Assembly: GCA_014896485.1 (NCBI GenBank)
Contig: JADBKH010000010.1
Coordinates: 1-64,000 of the forward strand
Source: Bacillota bacterium
Lineage (GTDB): Bacteria; Bacillota; Bacilli; Bu12
Direction: 5' to 3'
Length of the DNA: 64,000 bases
The translations under genes were made by a program, and so were the position numbers. The stretch's first letter is position 1. Each line of letters opens with the position of its first letter. Shown one piece after another: positions 44,936 through 55,713 of the stretch. The notes below the pieces were generated by a model that worked only from the letters and a program-made list of their open reading frames with translations, did no database searches and had not been told where the DNA came from.

Positions 44936-45889
44936 CTATCCCTCAAACAGATGGCTGACCGACGCATTTTCGTGGACGCGCACGATCGCGTCTCCAATCA
45001 GTGCAGCCACCGAGAGTACCTGTATCTTGTCGATCCGCCGTTGCGGCGGCAGAAAGATCGTGTCGGTCACAACGACCTCTTCGATCGGCGCTTCCTGCAG
45101 GCGCCGAATGGCCGGTCCTGAGAGAACCGGATGGGTACAGCAGGCGTAGACCTTGCGCGCTCCATTTTCGATCAGCGCTTTGGCACCTTCGCAGATCGTC
45201 CCTGCCGTATCGATGATGTCGTCGACCATGATGGCGGTGCGCCCCTCGATCTCACCGACCACGTGCATCACTTCCGCGACATTGGGCGCCGGACGACGCT
45301 TGTCCACAATGGCAATCGGCGCACCCAGCCGCTCGGCCAGATCGCGGGCGCGCGCCACACCGCCCATATCTGGAGAAACGACGACGGGGTTGGGCAAATG
45401 TTTGCTCAAAAAGTACTCTGCCAGAATCGGTGCCGCCATCAGATGGTCCACCGGGATATTGAAAAAGCCTTGGATCTGCCCTGCATGCAGATCCATGGCA
45501 ATCATCCGATCGGCACCTGCCGTTTCAATCAGATTTGCGGTCAACTTGGCCGTAATCGGATCCCGTGCCCGGGCTTTCCGATCTTGGCGCGCATAACCAT
45601 AATAGGGCATGACGACGTTGATACGAGCAGCGGAAGCCCGCTTGAGTGCATCTTCCATGATCAGCAACTGCATGAGATTGTCATTGACCGGGGCTGAGGT
45701 AGGCTGGATGACAAAAACATCGCAACCGCGCACGCTCTCGTCGATGCGTACCCAAATCTCTCCGTCAGAAAAGGTGCTCACTTCGCAAGCACCCAATGAA
45801 CAACCGATATGATCGGCGATCGCCTCTGCCAGAGGCAGGTTCCCGCTGGCAGAGAAGAGCTTCAGCATCGGGTCACGGTACGTTGCCAC
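44936..45889 (-). CDS. prs: Ribose-phosphate pyrophosphokinase
   Basis: A 317-residue enzyme making PRPP from ribose-5-phosphate and [34 protein letters not shown], the metal site and the PRPP loop [11 protein letters not shown] are conserved. GTG at 45887-45889 matches the family N-terminus and has AAGGAG seven bases upstream. It overlaps the glmU end by 17 bases. Confidence 0.97.
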   Translation of the reverse strand: MATYRDPMLKLFSASGNLPLAEAIADHIGCSLGACEVSTFSDGEIWVRIDESVRGCDVFVIQPTSAPVNDNLMQLLIMEDALKRASAARINVVMPYYGYARQDRKARARDPITAKLTANLIETAGADRMIAMDLHAGQIQGFFNIPVDHLMAAPILAEYFLSKHLPNPVVVSPDMGGVARARDLAERLGAPIAIVDKRRPAPNVAEVMHVVGEIEGRTAIMVDDIIDTAGTICEGAKALIENGARKVYACCTHPVLSGPAIRRLQEAPIEEVVVTDTIFLPPQRRIDKIQVLSVAALIGDAIVRVHENASVSHLFEG

Positions 45890-47279
45890 GCTGTGACTCC
45901 TTCCCACCGACTGCTTGCTCACCATGCTTCTTTTGAAGCACCGCAGCATAACCTTCCTTGTTGATCTGGCGGTGGCGAGCGATGGCAAGTGCCTGCTTGT
46001 GGACGTCATCGGTAATCGTCGAGCCGGCCGCCAGGTAGGCCCCCTCCTGCACTTGGACAGGTGCAACCAAGTTTACATTACACCCAACGAAGACGTCGTT
46101 GCCAATGATCGTCTCATGCTTGCTTACCCCGTCAAAGTTGACCGTGATGCTGCCACATCCCATGTTCACTCTTTCACCCAAACGCGCATCCCCGACATAG
46201 CTCAAATGAGGCACCTTGCTCTGCGCACCGATGGTACTGTTTTTGATCTCTACGAAATCCCCGATCTTGACATCTGCACCGATGACGCTGCCTGGTCGCA
46301 GGTAACAAAACGGACCCAGCTGTGCCCTGCTGCCGACACTGGCTTGATTCAAAACGGCATACTGTGCCTGAACGCCCTCTTCGAAGTGGGAATCGGTGGC
46401 ACGAAGGTTGGGTCCCAAGACACACCCGCTTGCGACGGTCGTCTCCCCTTCCAAAACGACACCGGGAAGCAAGGTGACATCAGGCGCAAGCTGCACGGTG
46501 ACATCGATGTACGTCGAGGCAGGATCGAGCAGGCTAACCCCTTGCAACGCCCATGCACGCAGAATGCGCTGCTGCATACGCTGCTGCGCTTGGGCCAGTT
46601 GCCAGCGATCATTGACCCCCATTGCCTCGTCGAAGTCCTCAACAGGCAGAGTCTCGACTTTGCCACCCTGCGCGACAACGGCGGCGACCAGATCGGTGAG
46701 GTAATACTCTCCTTGGGCATTCTCTGCCGTCAACTGCCTCAACAGAGGTCGGACATCTTGCAGGCGCAAGCAGTAAACCCCGGTATTCACCTCGTGGATC
46801 TGCTTTTGTGCTGGATCCGCATCCCGTTCCTCGACGATTGCGATCACCTGTCCCTCATCACGAACCAGGCGACCGTACCCTTGTGGATTGGGAAGCTGGG
46901 CTGTCAGCACCGTTATCGCCGCACCGCTGTGTTGGTGCCATTGGGCCAACGCGGTCAAGGTAGCACCGGTAAGCAACGGCATATCTGCACAAGTCACCAA
47001 GAGATCCCCCTGCTGCGGCAAGAGGGGCAATGCGGCCCGCAAGGCATCCCCGGTCCCCCGGGGCACGGGTTGCTGGGCATAACGGACGTGTGCCCCCAGG
47101 ACAGCTTCAATGGATGCCGCGTGTTCTCCAACGACCACGACCGGTTCGGCGACACCTGCATCCCGCAGTGCTGCTACAGCGTAACGCACCATCGGTTGCC
47201 CGCACAGTGAGAAAAGTACCTTCGGCAGCTCACTTTTCATGCGCACTCCTTGGCCAGCTGCCAAGACGACGCCCTGCAT
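45873..47279 (-). CDS. glmU: Bifunctional GlmU (GlcNAc-1-P uridylyltransferase / GlcN-1-P acetyltransferase)
   Basis: A 468-residue enzyme supplying UDP-GlcNAc to the wall. N-terminal Rossmann domain with [19 protein letters not shown], then a left-handed beta-helix of hexapeptide repeats, including [20 protein letters not shown] and [13 protein letters not shown] at 47277-47279 with GGAGGG seven bases away. Upstream, yabJ and spoVG of the B. subtilis locus are absent. Confidence 0.97.
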   Translation of the reverse strand: MQGVVLAAGQGVRMKSELPKVLFSLCGQPMVRYAVAALRDAGVAEPVVVVGEHAASIEAVLGAHVRYAQQPVPRGTGDALRAALPLLPQQGDLLVTCADMPLLTGATLTALAQWHQHSGAAITVLTAQLPNPQGYGRLVRDEGQVIAIVEERDADPAQKQIHEVNTGVYCLRLQDVRPLLRQLTAENAQGEYYLTDLVAAVVAQGGKVETLPVEDFDEAMGVNDRWQLAQAQQRMQQRILRAWALQGVSLLDPASTYIDVTVQLAPDVTLLPGVVLEGETTVASGCVLGPNLRATDSHFEEGVQAQYAVLNQASVGSRAQLGPFCYLRPGSVIGADVKIGDFVEIKNSTIGAQSKVPHLSYVGDARLGERVNMGCGSITVNFDGVSKHETIIGNDVFVGCNVNLVAPVQVQEGAYLAAGSTITDDVHKQALAIARHRQINKEGYAAVLQKKHGEQAVGGKESQRGNVP

Positions 47280-47318
47280 GCTGCAACCCTCCATCTCTGT
47301 GAGGCCAGAATACTCCGC

Positions 47319-48191
47319 TTAAATCTGCTCTTTCAACGAAGACAAGCTGAGGGCGGGGGCAGGGACCGATGCAAGGTAATCCCTGCCCGGTTGGGCCGAA
47401 AGAGCAGTGCCGTCCACCGTAGTGATGCGTGCCAACGAGACATAATCCGAGACCAGTTTTTGTTCGGGCTGCTGCGTCTCGACCAGCACGCCCAGCCCCC
47501 GGACGTCGGCATCAAACTCGCGCAACAGATCGAGCAAACCTCGCATGGTTCCCCCGCCACGCAAAAAATCGTCGATGAGCAGTACCGCTGTGCCGCTGGG
47601 CAGCAGCCGCCGCGCCAAGCGCATCGTCTGCAGCCGACCGGTCGATCCCGAAACGTAGTTGACCGAAACGGTCGTCCCTTCACTGACCCGATCCTCGTGC
47701 CGAACGATCACGACCGGTATCCCCAAGAAAAAGCCGACCGACATGGCCAGGGGAATGCCCTTGGTCTCCATCGTGACCACCGCCTGCGCCCCGGCCTGAT
47801 CGAAACGGGCGGCGAAGATGCGGCTCGCCTGACGCACAAAGGCAGGATCGCCCAGTAGATCCGAGAGGTAAAGGTATCCTCCTGGCAGCAACCGCTGCGG
47901 ATCGGCCAACAAAGTGCATAAGCGCTGGATAAACGCGTGCACCTGGGCAGCTTCCTGCAGCACATGAAAGCGGACCCCACCGGTCTGACCGGCGACCGTC
48001 TCCAGCCAACCTGTGCCGGAAGCACGCAGGGCCGTATCGATGATCGCGATATCTTCCGAGAGCGAAGCTTTGGCCGCTCCCAAATCGCTGCCCAATGCGG
48101 AGAGCGAAATAATTTGGTGGGGATGCTCCAAAAACCAACTGGCAAGGCGCACGACACGCTCGCTCCGTCGTATTTTCGCCAGGCTCCTCAC
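47319..48191 (-). CDS. purR: Purine operon repressor PurR
   Basis: A 290-residue repressor: winged HTH at the N-terminus (RRSERVVRLASWFLEHPHQ) and a PRPP-binding phosphoribosyltransferase-like domain with the motif AVLLIDDFLRGGGTM, and VETKGIPLAMSVG-type flanking sequence (METKGIPLA). PRPP relieves repression. The GTG start (48191) abuts its putative ribosome site; a CTG three codons later has GGAGG eight bases upstream and matches the family N-terminus better. Confidence 0.94.
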   Translation of the reverse strand: MRSLAKIRRSERVVRLASWFLEHPHQIISLSALGSDLGAAKASLSEDIAIIDTALRASGTGWLETVAGQTGGVRFHVLQEAAQVHAFIQRLCTLLADPQRLLPGGYLYLSDLLGDPAFVRQASRIFAARFDQAGAQAVVTMETKGIPLAMSVGFFLGIPVVIVRHEDRVSEGTTVSVNYVSGSTGRLQTMRLARRLLPSGTAVLLIDDFLRGGGTMRGLLDLLREFDADVRGLGVLVETQQPEQKLVSDYVSLARITTVDGTALSAQPGRDYLASVPAPALSLSSLKEQI

Positions 48192-48203
48192 CTCCCGTTG
48201 GCC

Positions 48204-49052
48204 CTAGACCGTCCGCAGTGAAACCACATGGATGGGCACGGTCGGCAGCTGCCATTTTTCGGCTGCTGCGAGCGCACACTGTCGATCCGCAAAAAGGGCA
48301 AAGAAAGCGGAACCTGATCCGGTCATGGTGACCCCCAGCGGATGGAGCGCCCACAGTGCCTTTTCCACCTCAGCCAACACAGGGGCCAAGGAAAGCGCTG
48401 CCCGCTGGAGCGCGTTGCCCATCGACCGACCCATCTGACAGAGATCGCCGCTTTTTTGCCCAGCGAGCCAGGCCGATACGTCGATTCGATCCCCACCAAT
48501 GGCATCATACCGCTGGTAGACGGCGGCCGACGAAAGCCGCAAGCCCGGCACTGCTACCAAAAGCGCTGCCTCGACGCCAGGCAGCGGCTCGATCTTTTCG
48601 CCGATGCCTCCTGCCCGTGCGCAGATCGCTCCAGACAAAAAGAAAGGGACATCGGCGCCAGTCGCAACTGCAGCCTGCTGTAGGCGCGGATCCCCCACGT
48701 CGATCCCGGCTTGCTTGGCCTGCCAGGTCAGCCAAGTCCCTGCATCGGCAGAACCACCGCCCAAGCCACTGCCTGCTGGCAGCCCCTTCTTGACGGCCAC
48801 ATGGACCGGCAAGGCAGGACCCACCCAGCGCTCGTAGCAACGCTGCGCCCGTTCCAATGTATTGCCGGCAGGTGCAATCCGTTGTGGGCAGAGGCGGGCA
48901 CGCCAACGGCGTGCCGGATGGATGCGAATTGGCTCAGACCACTCCAACTGGTGAAAAACCGTGTCGATTTCGTGATAGTCGTCACGACGGCGCCCGACGA
49001 TATCGAGGACGAAATTCACTTTGGCGTATGCCTGTGCGCTGACAACTTCCAC
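48204..49052 (-). CDS. ispE: 4-(cytidine 5'-diphospho)-2-C-methyl-D-erythritol kinase
   Basis: A 282-residue GHMP kinase of the MEP isoprenoid pathway. AYAKVNFVLDIVGRR, LPAGSGLGGGSADA (ATP loop) and the C-terminal VTMTGSGSAFFALF. GTG start with GGAG six bases upstream. Complements ispDF at 3-4.2 kb. It lies 12 bases before purR in the same transcription unit. Confidence 0.95.
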   Translation of the reverse strand: MEVVSAQAYAKVNFVLDIVGRRRDDYHEIDTVFHQLEWSEPIRIHPARRWRARLCPQRIAPAGNTLERAQRCYERWVGPALPVHVAVKKGLPAGSGLGGGSADAGTWLTWQAKQAGIDVGDPRLQQAAVATGADVPFFLSGAICARAGGIGEKIEPLPGVEAALLVAVPGLRLSSAAVYQRYDAIGGDRIDVSAWLAGQKSGDLCQMGRSMGNALQRAALSLAPVLAEVEKALWALHPLGVTMTGSGSAFFALFADRQCALAAAEKWQLPTVPIHVVSLRTV

Positions 49053-49104
49053 TTTGCACTCCGAACCGACGCTACATCTGCATTCGTGCGTCTACGCGAG
49101 TGTC

Positions 49105-49113
49105 ATTGTAGCA
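49105..49113 (-). promoter_or_regulatory. Extended -10 promoter of ispE-purR-glmU
   Basis: Minus-strand TGC-TACAAT (TACAAT at 49105-49110), 52 bases before the ispE start, in the gap after the sspF terminator. A TTTTGC-like element lies 17 bases upstream. Confidence 0.5.
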
Positions 49114-49130
49114 GAAGCAGATCGCAGGCA

Positions 49131-49165
49131 AAAGAGAAGCCAGGGGAAGCATGTCTCCCCTGGCT
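49131..49165 (-). terminator. Rho-independent terminator after sspF
   Basis: Minus-strand AGCCAGGGGA / TCCCCTGGCT, 8-base loop, then TCTCTTTTG; 10 bases past the sspF stop. Confidence 0.83.
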
Positions 49166-49175
49166 GCGCGGTAGA

Positions 49176-49376
49176 TTATTGTGCATCTGTCGGCGGGTGG
49201 GCTGCCTGAGCAGCCATCTGCTGTTGCGCGAGAAGAATGGCCTGTTTGACGAGGTTTCCACAATTTCTCGCGCTCAGCTCCCCAAAGCCCTGCTCTCGTG
49301 CTACTTCGCCTACGCCCAACTGATCGGCCAGATAGAGCTTCAGCTCGTCAGACATGAGGCTAGCGTGCCGACTCAT
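49176..49376 (-). CDS. sspF: Small acid-soluble spore protein, SspF-type alpha/beta
   Basis: A 66-residue protein. MSDELKLYLADQLGV, GFGELSARNCGNLVKQAI and LAQQQM match the SspF group of alpha/beta-type SASPs, which coat and protect spore DNA. ATG at 49374-49376 has GGAAGGGG upstream. A sigma-G-type promoter lies about 30 bases upstream. Same neighbourhood (veg, ispE) as in B. subtilis. Confidence 0.92.
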   Translation of the reverse strand: MSRHASLMSDELKLYLADQLGVGEVAREQGFGELSARNCGNLVKQAILLAQQQMAAQAAHPPTDAQ

Positions 49377-49404
49377 GGCTCTCCCCTTCCACACCGCGCA
49401 AGGA

Positions 49405-49434
49405 TAGCATGTGCTTCAGGCGGGCATCGCTTGC
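49405..49434 (-). promoter_or_regulatory. Sigma-G-type promoter of sspF
   Basis: Minus-strand GCAAG (49430-49434, four of five with GHATR), 18-base spacer, CATGCTA (49405-49411, full match to CATNHTA). Confidence 0.7.
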
Positions 49435-49451
49435 GTGCTTTTGTTGCTGCG

Positions 49452-50981
49452 CTACGAGGCCTGGTCGTCGGGGACCGGGATTTTCAAACGTTGTCCAAAG
49501 CGCAGCGGTTCGTTTGGGGCCAGTTCGTTGATCGCCTCGATTGCCACCTGTGGTAGCCCATAGCGTTTGGCGACATCAAAAAGCGATTCACCCGGCTGGA
49601 CGAAATAGTACCGGTAGATGTGCAGGGCTTGCTGGGTAGGCTCGTGGACCGCGATGACATCCCGGACGATCTGAATCCGCTGCGGATCGAGTACGGTGAC
49701 ACGCGTCTGGATTTCGCGATGGAGGGTAATTTGATTGCGGTTGTCGGGGTCGATCTCTTGGCTGATCGCGATCACGCTGGTCTGTGCACGTGCGACCATA
49801 CCTTGGCGGGCACCACCCACTTGCACCGTCAGCGAGAACGGCTCTTGCAATTGGCGTTCTCGCTCTACCCCTTCCACGTCGACATAGGTCAGTCGGCTGT
49901 AGACGATGCCCTCGACCACCACGCGGTCCTCTTCAACGGACAAGCCATTGGGCCCCACCGTCGCCGTGCTGCTCTCCCGGGTCACCTGTCCCACCGGGTA
50001 CTCGACGGCATAGCTGTTCTCCAGCATGGTACTCGCTTGCCCTTCTCCGACGTATCCATCGTAAGAGAGAGGCGCCCGTGCCAAATCCACCGGGCCGAAG
50101 ACATCGGTGACGACGTCAAAATCACGCAGCTGGGTCACTTCGACATGGATAGAGAGGGGCGTGCGCAGGATCAGCCGATCGGGTTGTTCCATATCCACCT
50201 GCACCTCCCCCGGAAGGGCAGTGGTGTAGATGCGCATGCCTGGTGCCGCTCCTTCCACCTCCATCGGCAGTGTGAAACGTTGATCGACCGACTCGACATG
50301 GGTGGCATTTTCCGGGGAGCGGTAGAGGATCCACAGGTGTTCGACACCACGGACCACCACCCGGTCTGCCGACAGCGTCTCCTGCAGATCTTCTATCTGC
50401 ACCAAGACCCGTTCCACCTGAGCCGCGGCGATGGCCGGTACAAAGATCGTATTGATTTCCTGGAAAGCGGTGGCCTGGCTGACGCATTCTTCGGTGGAGA
50501 GGCGCTCCCGCGCGACCTCTACACCGCTTCCGGAGACGTTAAGCAGCAGATGGGCCGGCTCGGAGCGAAACGCTTCAGCACTCGCCCACAGGTCGACTGT
50601 CACTGTAAAGCGGGCGGAGCTGTCGGGAACACGGGTGGCCTGGCAACTGCGCACAGCAATCACGGGCGTAAGGCTGTCTCCCTCTTTTGCAGCAGGCAAA
50701 TCGATGCTGGTGGTAAAGCTGAGAAAATGCCGGTGTTCATTGATCCCCTCCGCAGTGGAGGGCAGGTAGCGAAAAGTGAGCATCAACCATCCTTCAAACG
50801 TGACCTCGCCATCCCGCGGTACCGCACGAAGATGGACGACCTGCGCATGCACCGCCTGAATGTCTTTGACCGCTTCGGGCAAGGGAACTTCACCGCTGAC
50901 GGTAAAAAGCCGTTCAGCCGTTCCAACAAAGCGTCTCAGCAGGGGGGTTGCGCGATCCAGTTGGAGCGCCTCGTCTGCCAT
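49452..50981 (-). CDS. DUF3794 (SPOCS)/LysM spore morphogenesis protein, SipL-like
   Basis: A 509-residue protein. Repeated SPOCS/DUF3794-type beta domains fill about residues 25-440 (for example VVVRGVEHLWILYRS and VVVEGIVYSRLTYVDVEG). A single LysM domain lies at about 458-503 (FVQPGESLFDVAKRYGL, FGQRLKIPV). The architecture and length match clostridial SipL, which links SpoIVA to the coat; this organism may use it in place of or beside SafA. No signal peptide, consistent with mother-cell action. AAGGAGG precedes the ATG. Not found here in B. subtilis, which has yabG in this interval. Confidence 0.85.
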   Translation of the reverse strand: MADEALQLDRATPLLRRFVGTAERLFTVSGEVPLPEAVKDIQAVHAQVVHLRAVPRDGEVTFEGWLMLTFRYLPSTAEGINEHRHFLSFTTSIDLPAAKEGDSLTPVIAVRSCQATRVPDSSARFTVTVDLWASAEAFRSEPAHLLLNVSGSGVEVARERLSTEECVSQATAFQEINTIFVPAIAAAQVERVLVQIEDLQETLSADRVVVRGVEHLWILYRSPENATHVESVDQRFTLPMEVEGAAPGMRIYTTALPGEVQVDMEQPDRLILRTPLSIHVEVTQLRDFDVVTDVFGPVDLARAPLSYDGYVGEGQASTMLENSYAVEYPVGQVTRESSTATVGPNGLSVEEDRVVVEGIVYSRLTYVDVEGVERERQLQEPFSLTVQVGGARQGMVARAQTSVIAISQEIDPDNRNQITLHREIQTRVTVLDPQRIQIVRDVIAVHEPTQQALHIYRYYFVQPGESLFDVAKRYGLPQVAIEAINELAPNEPLRFGQRLKIPVPDDQAS

Positions 50982-51063
50982 GGCAACCTCCTTCGATGGG
51001 TGTTCTGAAAGACCGGGCTCCTTCCATATCTATGGCCATGAGTCGGCATCCATGAAACGCGCA

Positions 51064-51086
51064 AAAGAAAAAGGCCCGTAGGGCCT
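51064..51086 (-). terminator. Second of two tandem terminators after veg
   Basis: Minus-strand AGGCCC-TAC-GGGCCT followed by TTTTTCTTTT. Confidence 0.82.
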
Positions 51087-51101
51087 CCCTGCGACATACG
51101 T

Positions 51102-51130
51102 AAAAAGGCCTGCCTTCAAAGCAGCCCTTG
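51102..51130 (-). terminator. First of two tandem terminators after veg
   Basis: Minus-strand AAGGGCTGC / GCAGGCCTT with one mismatch, followed by a TTTTT run, 6 bases past the veg stop. Confidence 0.65.
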
Positions 51131-51135
51131 AAAAC

Positions 51136-51414
51136 TTACTGCGTTTGATAGACTAACTGCACGTAGTCGCCTTCCCGATAGATCTCGACTTCGACAGTAG
51201 AGGTTAAAATATCCGTGTACGAGTAAGAAACATGTGCAAACGAGTGAACAGAAGGGTCCAGGCGGATGACGAAAACAGAGGGATAGGTCCGCTCGAGTAC
51301 CCCTTTGCGCTCGACCACTTTATTCCTTCCGCCATTGGCACGCACCCGCACCCGTTCGCCGATGCAGTCCTCAACGCTTTGCTTGATCGCGTCAAGGGCA
51401 CTCTTCGAGGCCAT
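51136..51414 (-). CDS. veg: Veg protein
   Basis: A 92-residue protein of the Veg family: GERVRVRANGGRNKVVERKG and TYPSVFVIRLDPSVHSFAHV with SYSYTDILTSTVEV. In B. subtilis it stimulates biofilm matrix expression. ATG at 51412-51414 with GAGGTG upstream. Driven by a perfect sigma-A promoter, as in B. subtilis, where this is one of the strongest. Confidence 0.95.
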   Translation of the reverse strand: MASKSALDAIKQSVEDCIGERVRVRANGGRNKVVERKGVLERTYPSVFVIRLDPSVHSFAHVSYSYTDILTSTVEVEIYREGDYVQLVYQTQ

Positions 51415-51470
51415 CCGGGTCACCTCAATAGAGAGTCTACCACATCGGAAGGCTTCAAGCAAGTATGCGG

Positions 51471-51499
51471 ATTATAGCAGTCGATCTACGTTCTGTCAA
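51471..51499 (-). promoter_or_regulatory. Consensus sigma-A promoter of veg
   Basis: Minus-strand TTGACA (51494-51499), 17-base spacer, TATAAT (51471-51476). The -35 hexamer contains the TGA stop codon of rsmA. Confidence 0.93.
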
Positions 51500-52362
51500 A
51501 CATTTTGGGCTGCCCTGTCGAGTCTTGCGGCGAGGCGAGCCAGCGTTTCCAGGTCCAAATCCTCTCCTCGTGCGTTCAAGTCAATCCCACATGCGGCAAA
51601 AAGGTCACCCAGCGTTTCCGTTGTCCCTGCGAAAGCAGCAGCCAGATTGTGCCGCAGCATTTTGCGCCGCTGACCGAAGGCAACCTTTGCGAGCCACTCG
51701 ATCCGCTGAGGATCGACGCCAAAGCGCCAGGGATCTTGAGGGTAGAGGACGAGTACAGCGGAAGCAACCTGAGGCGCGGGATAAAAGGCGCCTTTTGGGA
51801 CCGTGAGAACCCATTCGACCTGCATGTGCAGTTGGATCAAGACCGAAAGGCGCCCGTACGCTTTGCGCTTGGGTGTCGCAACCAGCCGCTCAGCCACCTC
51901 GCGTTGCACCATGATGACCGCATGATCAAAGCAAGGTGCCCACTGCACCAAGCGAAGCAACAGCGGCGCTGTGATGCCATACGGCAGGTTGCCCACCACA
52001 GCTGGCTGTTGAAGTCCGGCAAACAGCTGTTGGGCAGGAAGCGCCAGCACATCTCCGTGAATCACTTCGACATTGGGCAGGGTCCCCACTGTCTCAGCCA
52101 AGGCCGGCAACAGCCGTTCGTCGATCTCGATCGCCCGCACGTGGTGTGCACGCCCCGCCAGGGCCTCGGTCAGTGTCCCCACTCCGGGCCCGATTTCGAG
52201 GACGTCGGTGGGCTGGGGCAGTGCTTTTGCCACGATGGCATCGCGTACGCGCCGATCGATCAGGAAGTTCTGGCTGAAACGGCGCTTGGGCGTCAATCCG
52301 TAGCGTTGTAGCAGAGGGCGCAGGCGAGAAGGCGAAGTCAATGCAGAAGGTGCCTCATCCAT
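51496..52362 (-). CDS. rsmA: 16S rRNA dimethyladenosine transferase RsmA (KsgA)
   Basis: A 288-residue methyltransferase dimethylating two adenosines near the 3' end of 16S rRNA. SQNFLID, motif I VLEIGPGVGTLTEAL, and the NLPYGITAPLL catalytic loop (N-L-P-Y). ATG at 52360-52362 has AGGTG six bases upstream; a GTG three codons earlier is possible. rnmV (RNase M5), normally upstream, is absent. Confidence 0.96.
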   Translation of the reverse strand: MDEAPSALTSPSRLRPLLQRYGLTPKRRFSQNFLIDRRVRDAIVAKALPQPTDVLEIGPGVGTLTEALAGRAHHVRAIEIDERLLPALAETVGTLPNVEVIHGDVLALPAQQLFAGLQQPAVVGNLPYGITAPLLLRLVQWAPCFDHAVIMVQREVAERLVATPKRKAYGRLSVLIQLHMQVEWVLTVPKGAFYPAPQVASAVLVLYPQDPWRFGVDPQRIEWLAKVAFGQRRKMLRHNLAAAFAGTTETLGDLFAACGIDLNARGEDLDLETLARLAARLDRAAQNV

Positions 52363-52367
52363 CGCCC

Positions 52368-53164
52368 TCACCTGCTCTCACCGAACCCCACCTCCTGCTG
52401 TGGCAGTCGAAAGAGCCTGCGGGCATTCTCGGTCGTCTGCTGTGCCAGCACTTCGACCGGTGTACGGCGTACCTGCGCCAATACTTGCCCAGTATCGACG
52501 CAAAAAGCAGGTTCATTGCGCTTTCCCCGATGAGGGACAGGAGCCAAGTAGGGTGCGTCGGTCTCCACAAGGATCCGATCCGCCGGCACCCAAGCTGCCA
52601 CTTCCCGGAGAGCATCAGCAGTCTTGAAAGTGACGATCCCCGAAAACGAGAGAAGAAACCCCAGATCAAGACAAGCTTTGGCAAAAGAAGCGCTGCCCGC
52701 AAAGGAGTGGATGACACCGGTCAACGACCCGTCTTGCGCTTGGCGTAAAGTTGCCAATGTCTCTTCTTCCGCCTCGCGTGTGTGGACAATCACTGGCAAC
52801 TGCCGCTGCCGCGCAAGGGCCAGTTGGGCTTCGAAAGCGGGTTGCTGTGCTGACAACGGGGAAAAAGTATAGTGCAGATCGAGGCCAATCTCCCCTACCG
52901 CCACCACCTTCAGATGATCGAGCAGGAGGTTCAGTTCATCGATCCAGTCTTCTTGCAATGCGCCACTCTCATGGGGATGAACCCCACAAGCCGCAAAGTA
53001 CCCCGGCCATTGGCTGGCCAACGCCGCTGAGCGCTGCGAGCCGGCAAGATCTTCGCCTGGATCGATCAACTGTGTCACGCCCCGTGCTTGCGCGCGTTGC
53101 AGCACCTCGCTGCGGTCGCCGTCAAAGTCGGGCTCGTGCAGGTGCGTATGCGTGTCAATCCAGA

Positions 53165-53168
<4 letters not shown>
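52368..53168 (-). CDS. tatD: TatD-family metal-dependent DNase
   Basis: A 266-residue TIM-barrel hydrolase. WIDTHTHLHEPDF (metal His pair), GEIGLDLHYTFSP, VIHSFAGSASFA, and ILVETDAPYLAP. Overlaps the metG end by four bases and precedes rsmA by five. Confidence 0.95.
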
Positions 53169-55262
<2,094 letters not shown>

Positions 55263-55272
55263 TCAGAAATAC

Positions 55273-55301
55273 TTGACGAGTCTGCCAGTTGCTGGTATTG
55301 T
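55273..55301 (+). promoter_or_regulatory. Sigma-A promoter of abrB
   Basis: TTGACG (55273-55278), 17-base spacer, TATTGT (55296-55301), with a TGG extended -10 element. About 67 bases before the ATG. Confidence 0.78.
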
Positions 55302-55312
55302 TGCGCGAGAAA

Positions 55313-55329
55313 GGTCGAGTGCTGTCGAA
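55313..55329 (+). promoter_or_regulatory. Tandem Spo0A boxes in the abrB leader
   Basis: TGTCGAA (55323-55329) is an exact 0A box; GGTCGAG (55313-55319), one helical turn upstream, is a near match. They lie just downstream of the transcription start, where Spo0A represses abrB in B. subtilis. Confidence 0.72.
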
Positions 55330-55367
55330 AGGCGCTCGTCCAAAACCCAGAGGGAGGTTCTAGAGAG

Positions 55368-55643
55368 ATGAAATCGACGGGCATCGTACGCAAAGTGGAC
55401 GAGCTGGGGCGGGTTGTCATTCCCATTGAACTCCGCCGCACCATGAACATCGCCGAACGGGATCCGCTGGAGATCTACGTGGACGAGGATCGGATTATTC
55501 TCAAAAAATATGAACCGGCTTGCACTTTCTGCGGATCGGCGGACGGCGTCATCTATTTCAAGGGGAAGAACATCTGCAGCCAATGCCTGCAGGAGATGGG
55601 CCAACTGCACACCGAGGAACTGCCTGAGCGCATCCTCGCCTAA
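55368..55643 (+). CDS. abrB: Transition-state regulator AbrB with C-terminal Cys4 motif
   Basis: A 91-residue DNA-binding protein. Residues 1-50 are nearly identical to B. subtilis AbrB (MKSTGIVRKVDELGRVVIP, DPLEIYVDEDRIILKKYEP). The C-terminal part differs: CTFC (52-55) and CSQC (70-73) suggest a small zinc ribbon. GGGAGG lies ten bases before the ATG. Divergent from metG, as in B. subtilis. Represses stationary-phase genes, likely including sigH. Confidence 0.95.
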   Translation: MKSTGIVRKVDELGRVVIPIELRRTMNIAERDPLEIYVDEDRIILKKYEPACTFCGSADGVIYFKGKNICSQCLQEMGQLHTEELPERILA

Positions 55644-55676
55644 CGGACGCACTTGGCTGCTACACCGTCTTAATTT

Positions 55677-55713
55677 GCGCCTCGCGCCCCTCGCCGAGGC
55701 GCCTCTTATTTTT
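55677..55713 (+). terminator. Bidirectional terminator between abrB and rsmI
   Basis: GCGCCTCG / CGAGGCGC stem with a 10-base loop, then CTCTTATTTTT. It overlaps the last codons of the convergent rsmI gene. Confidence 0.82.
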
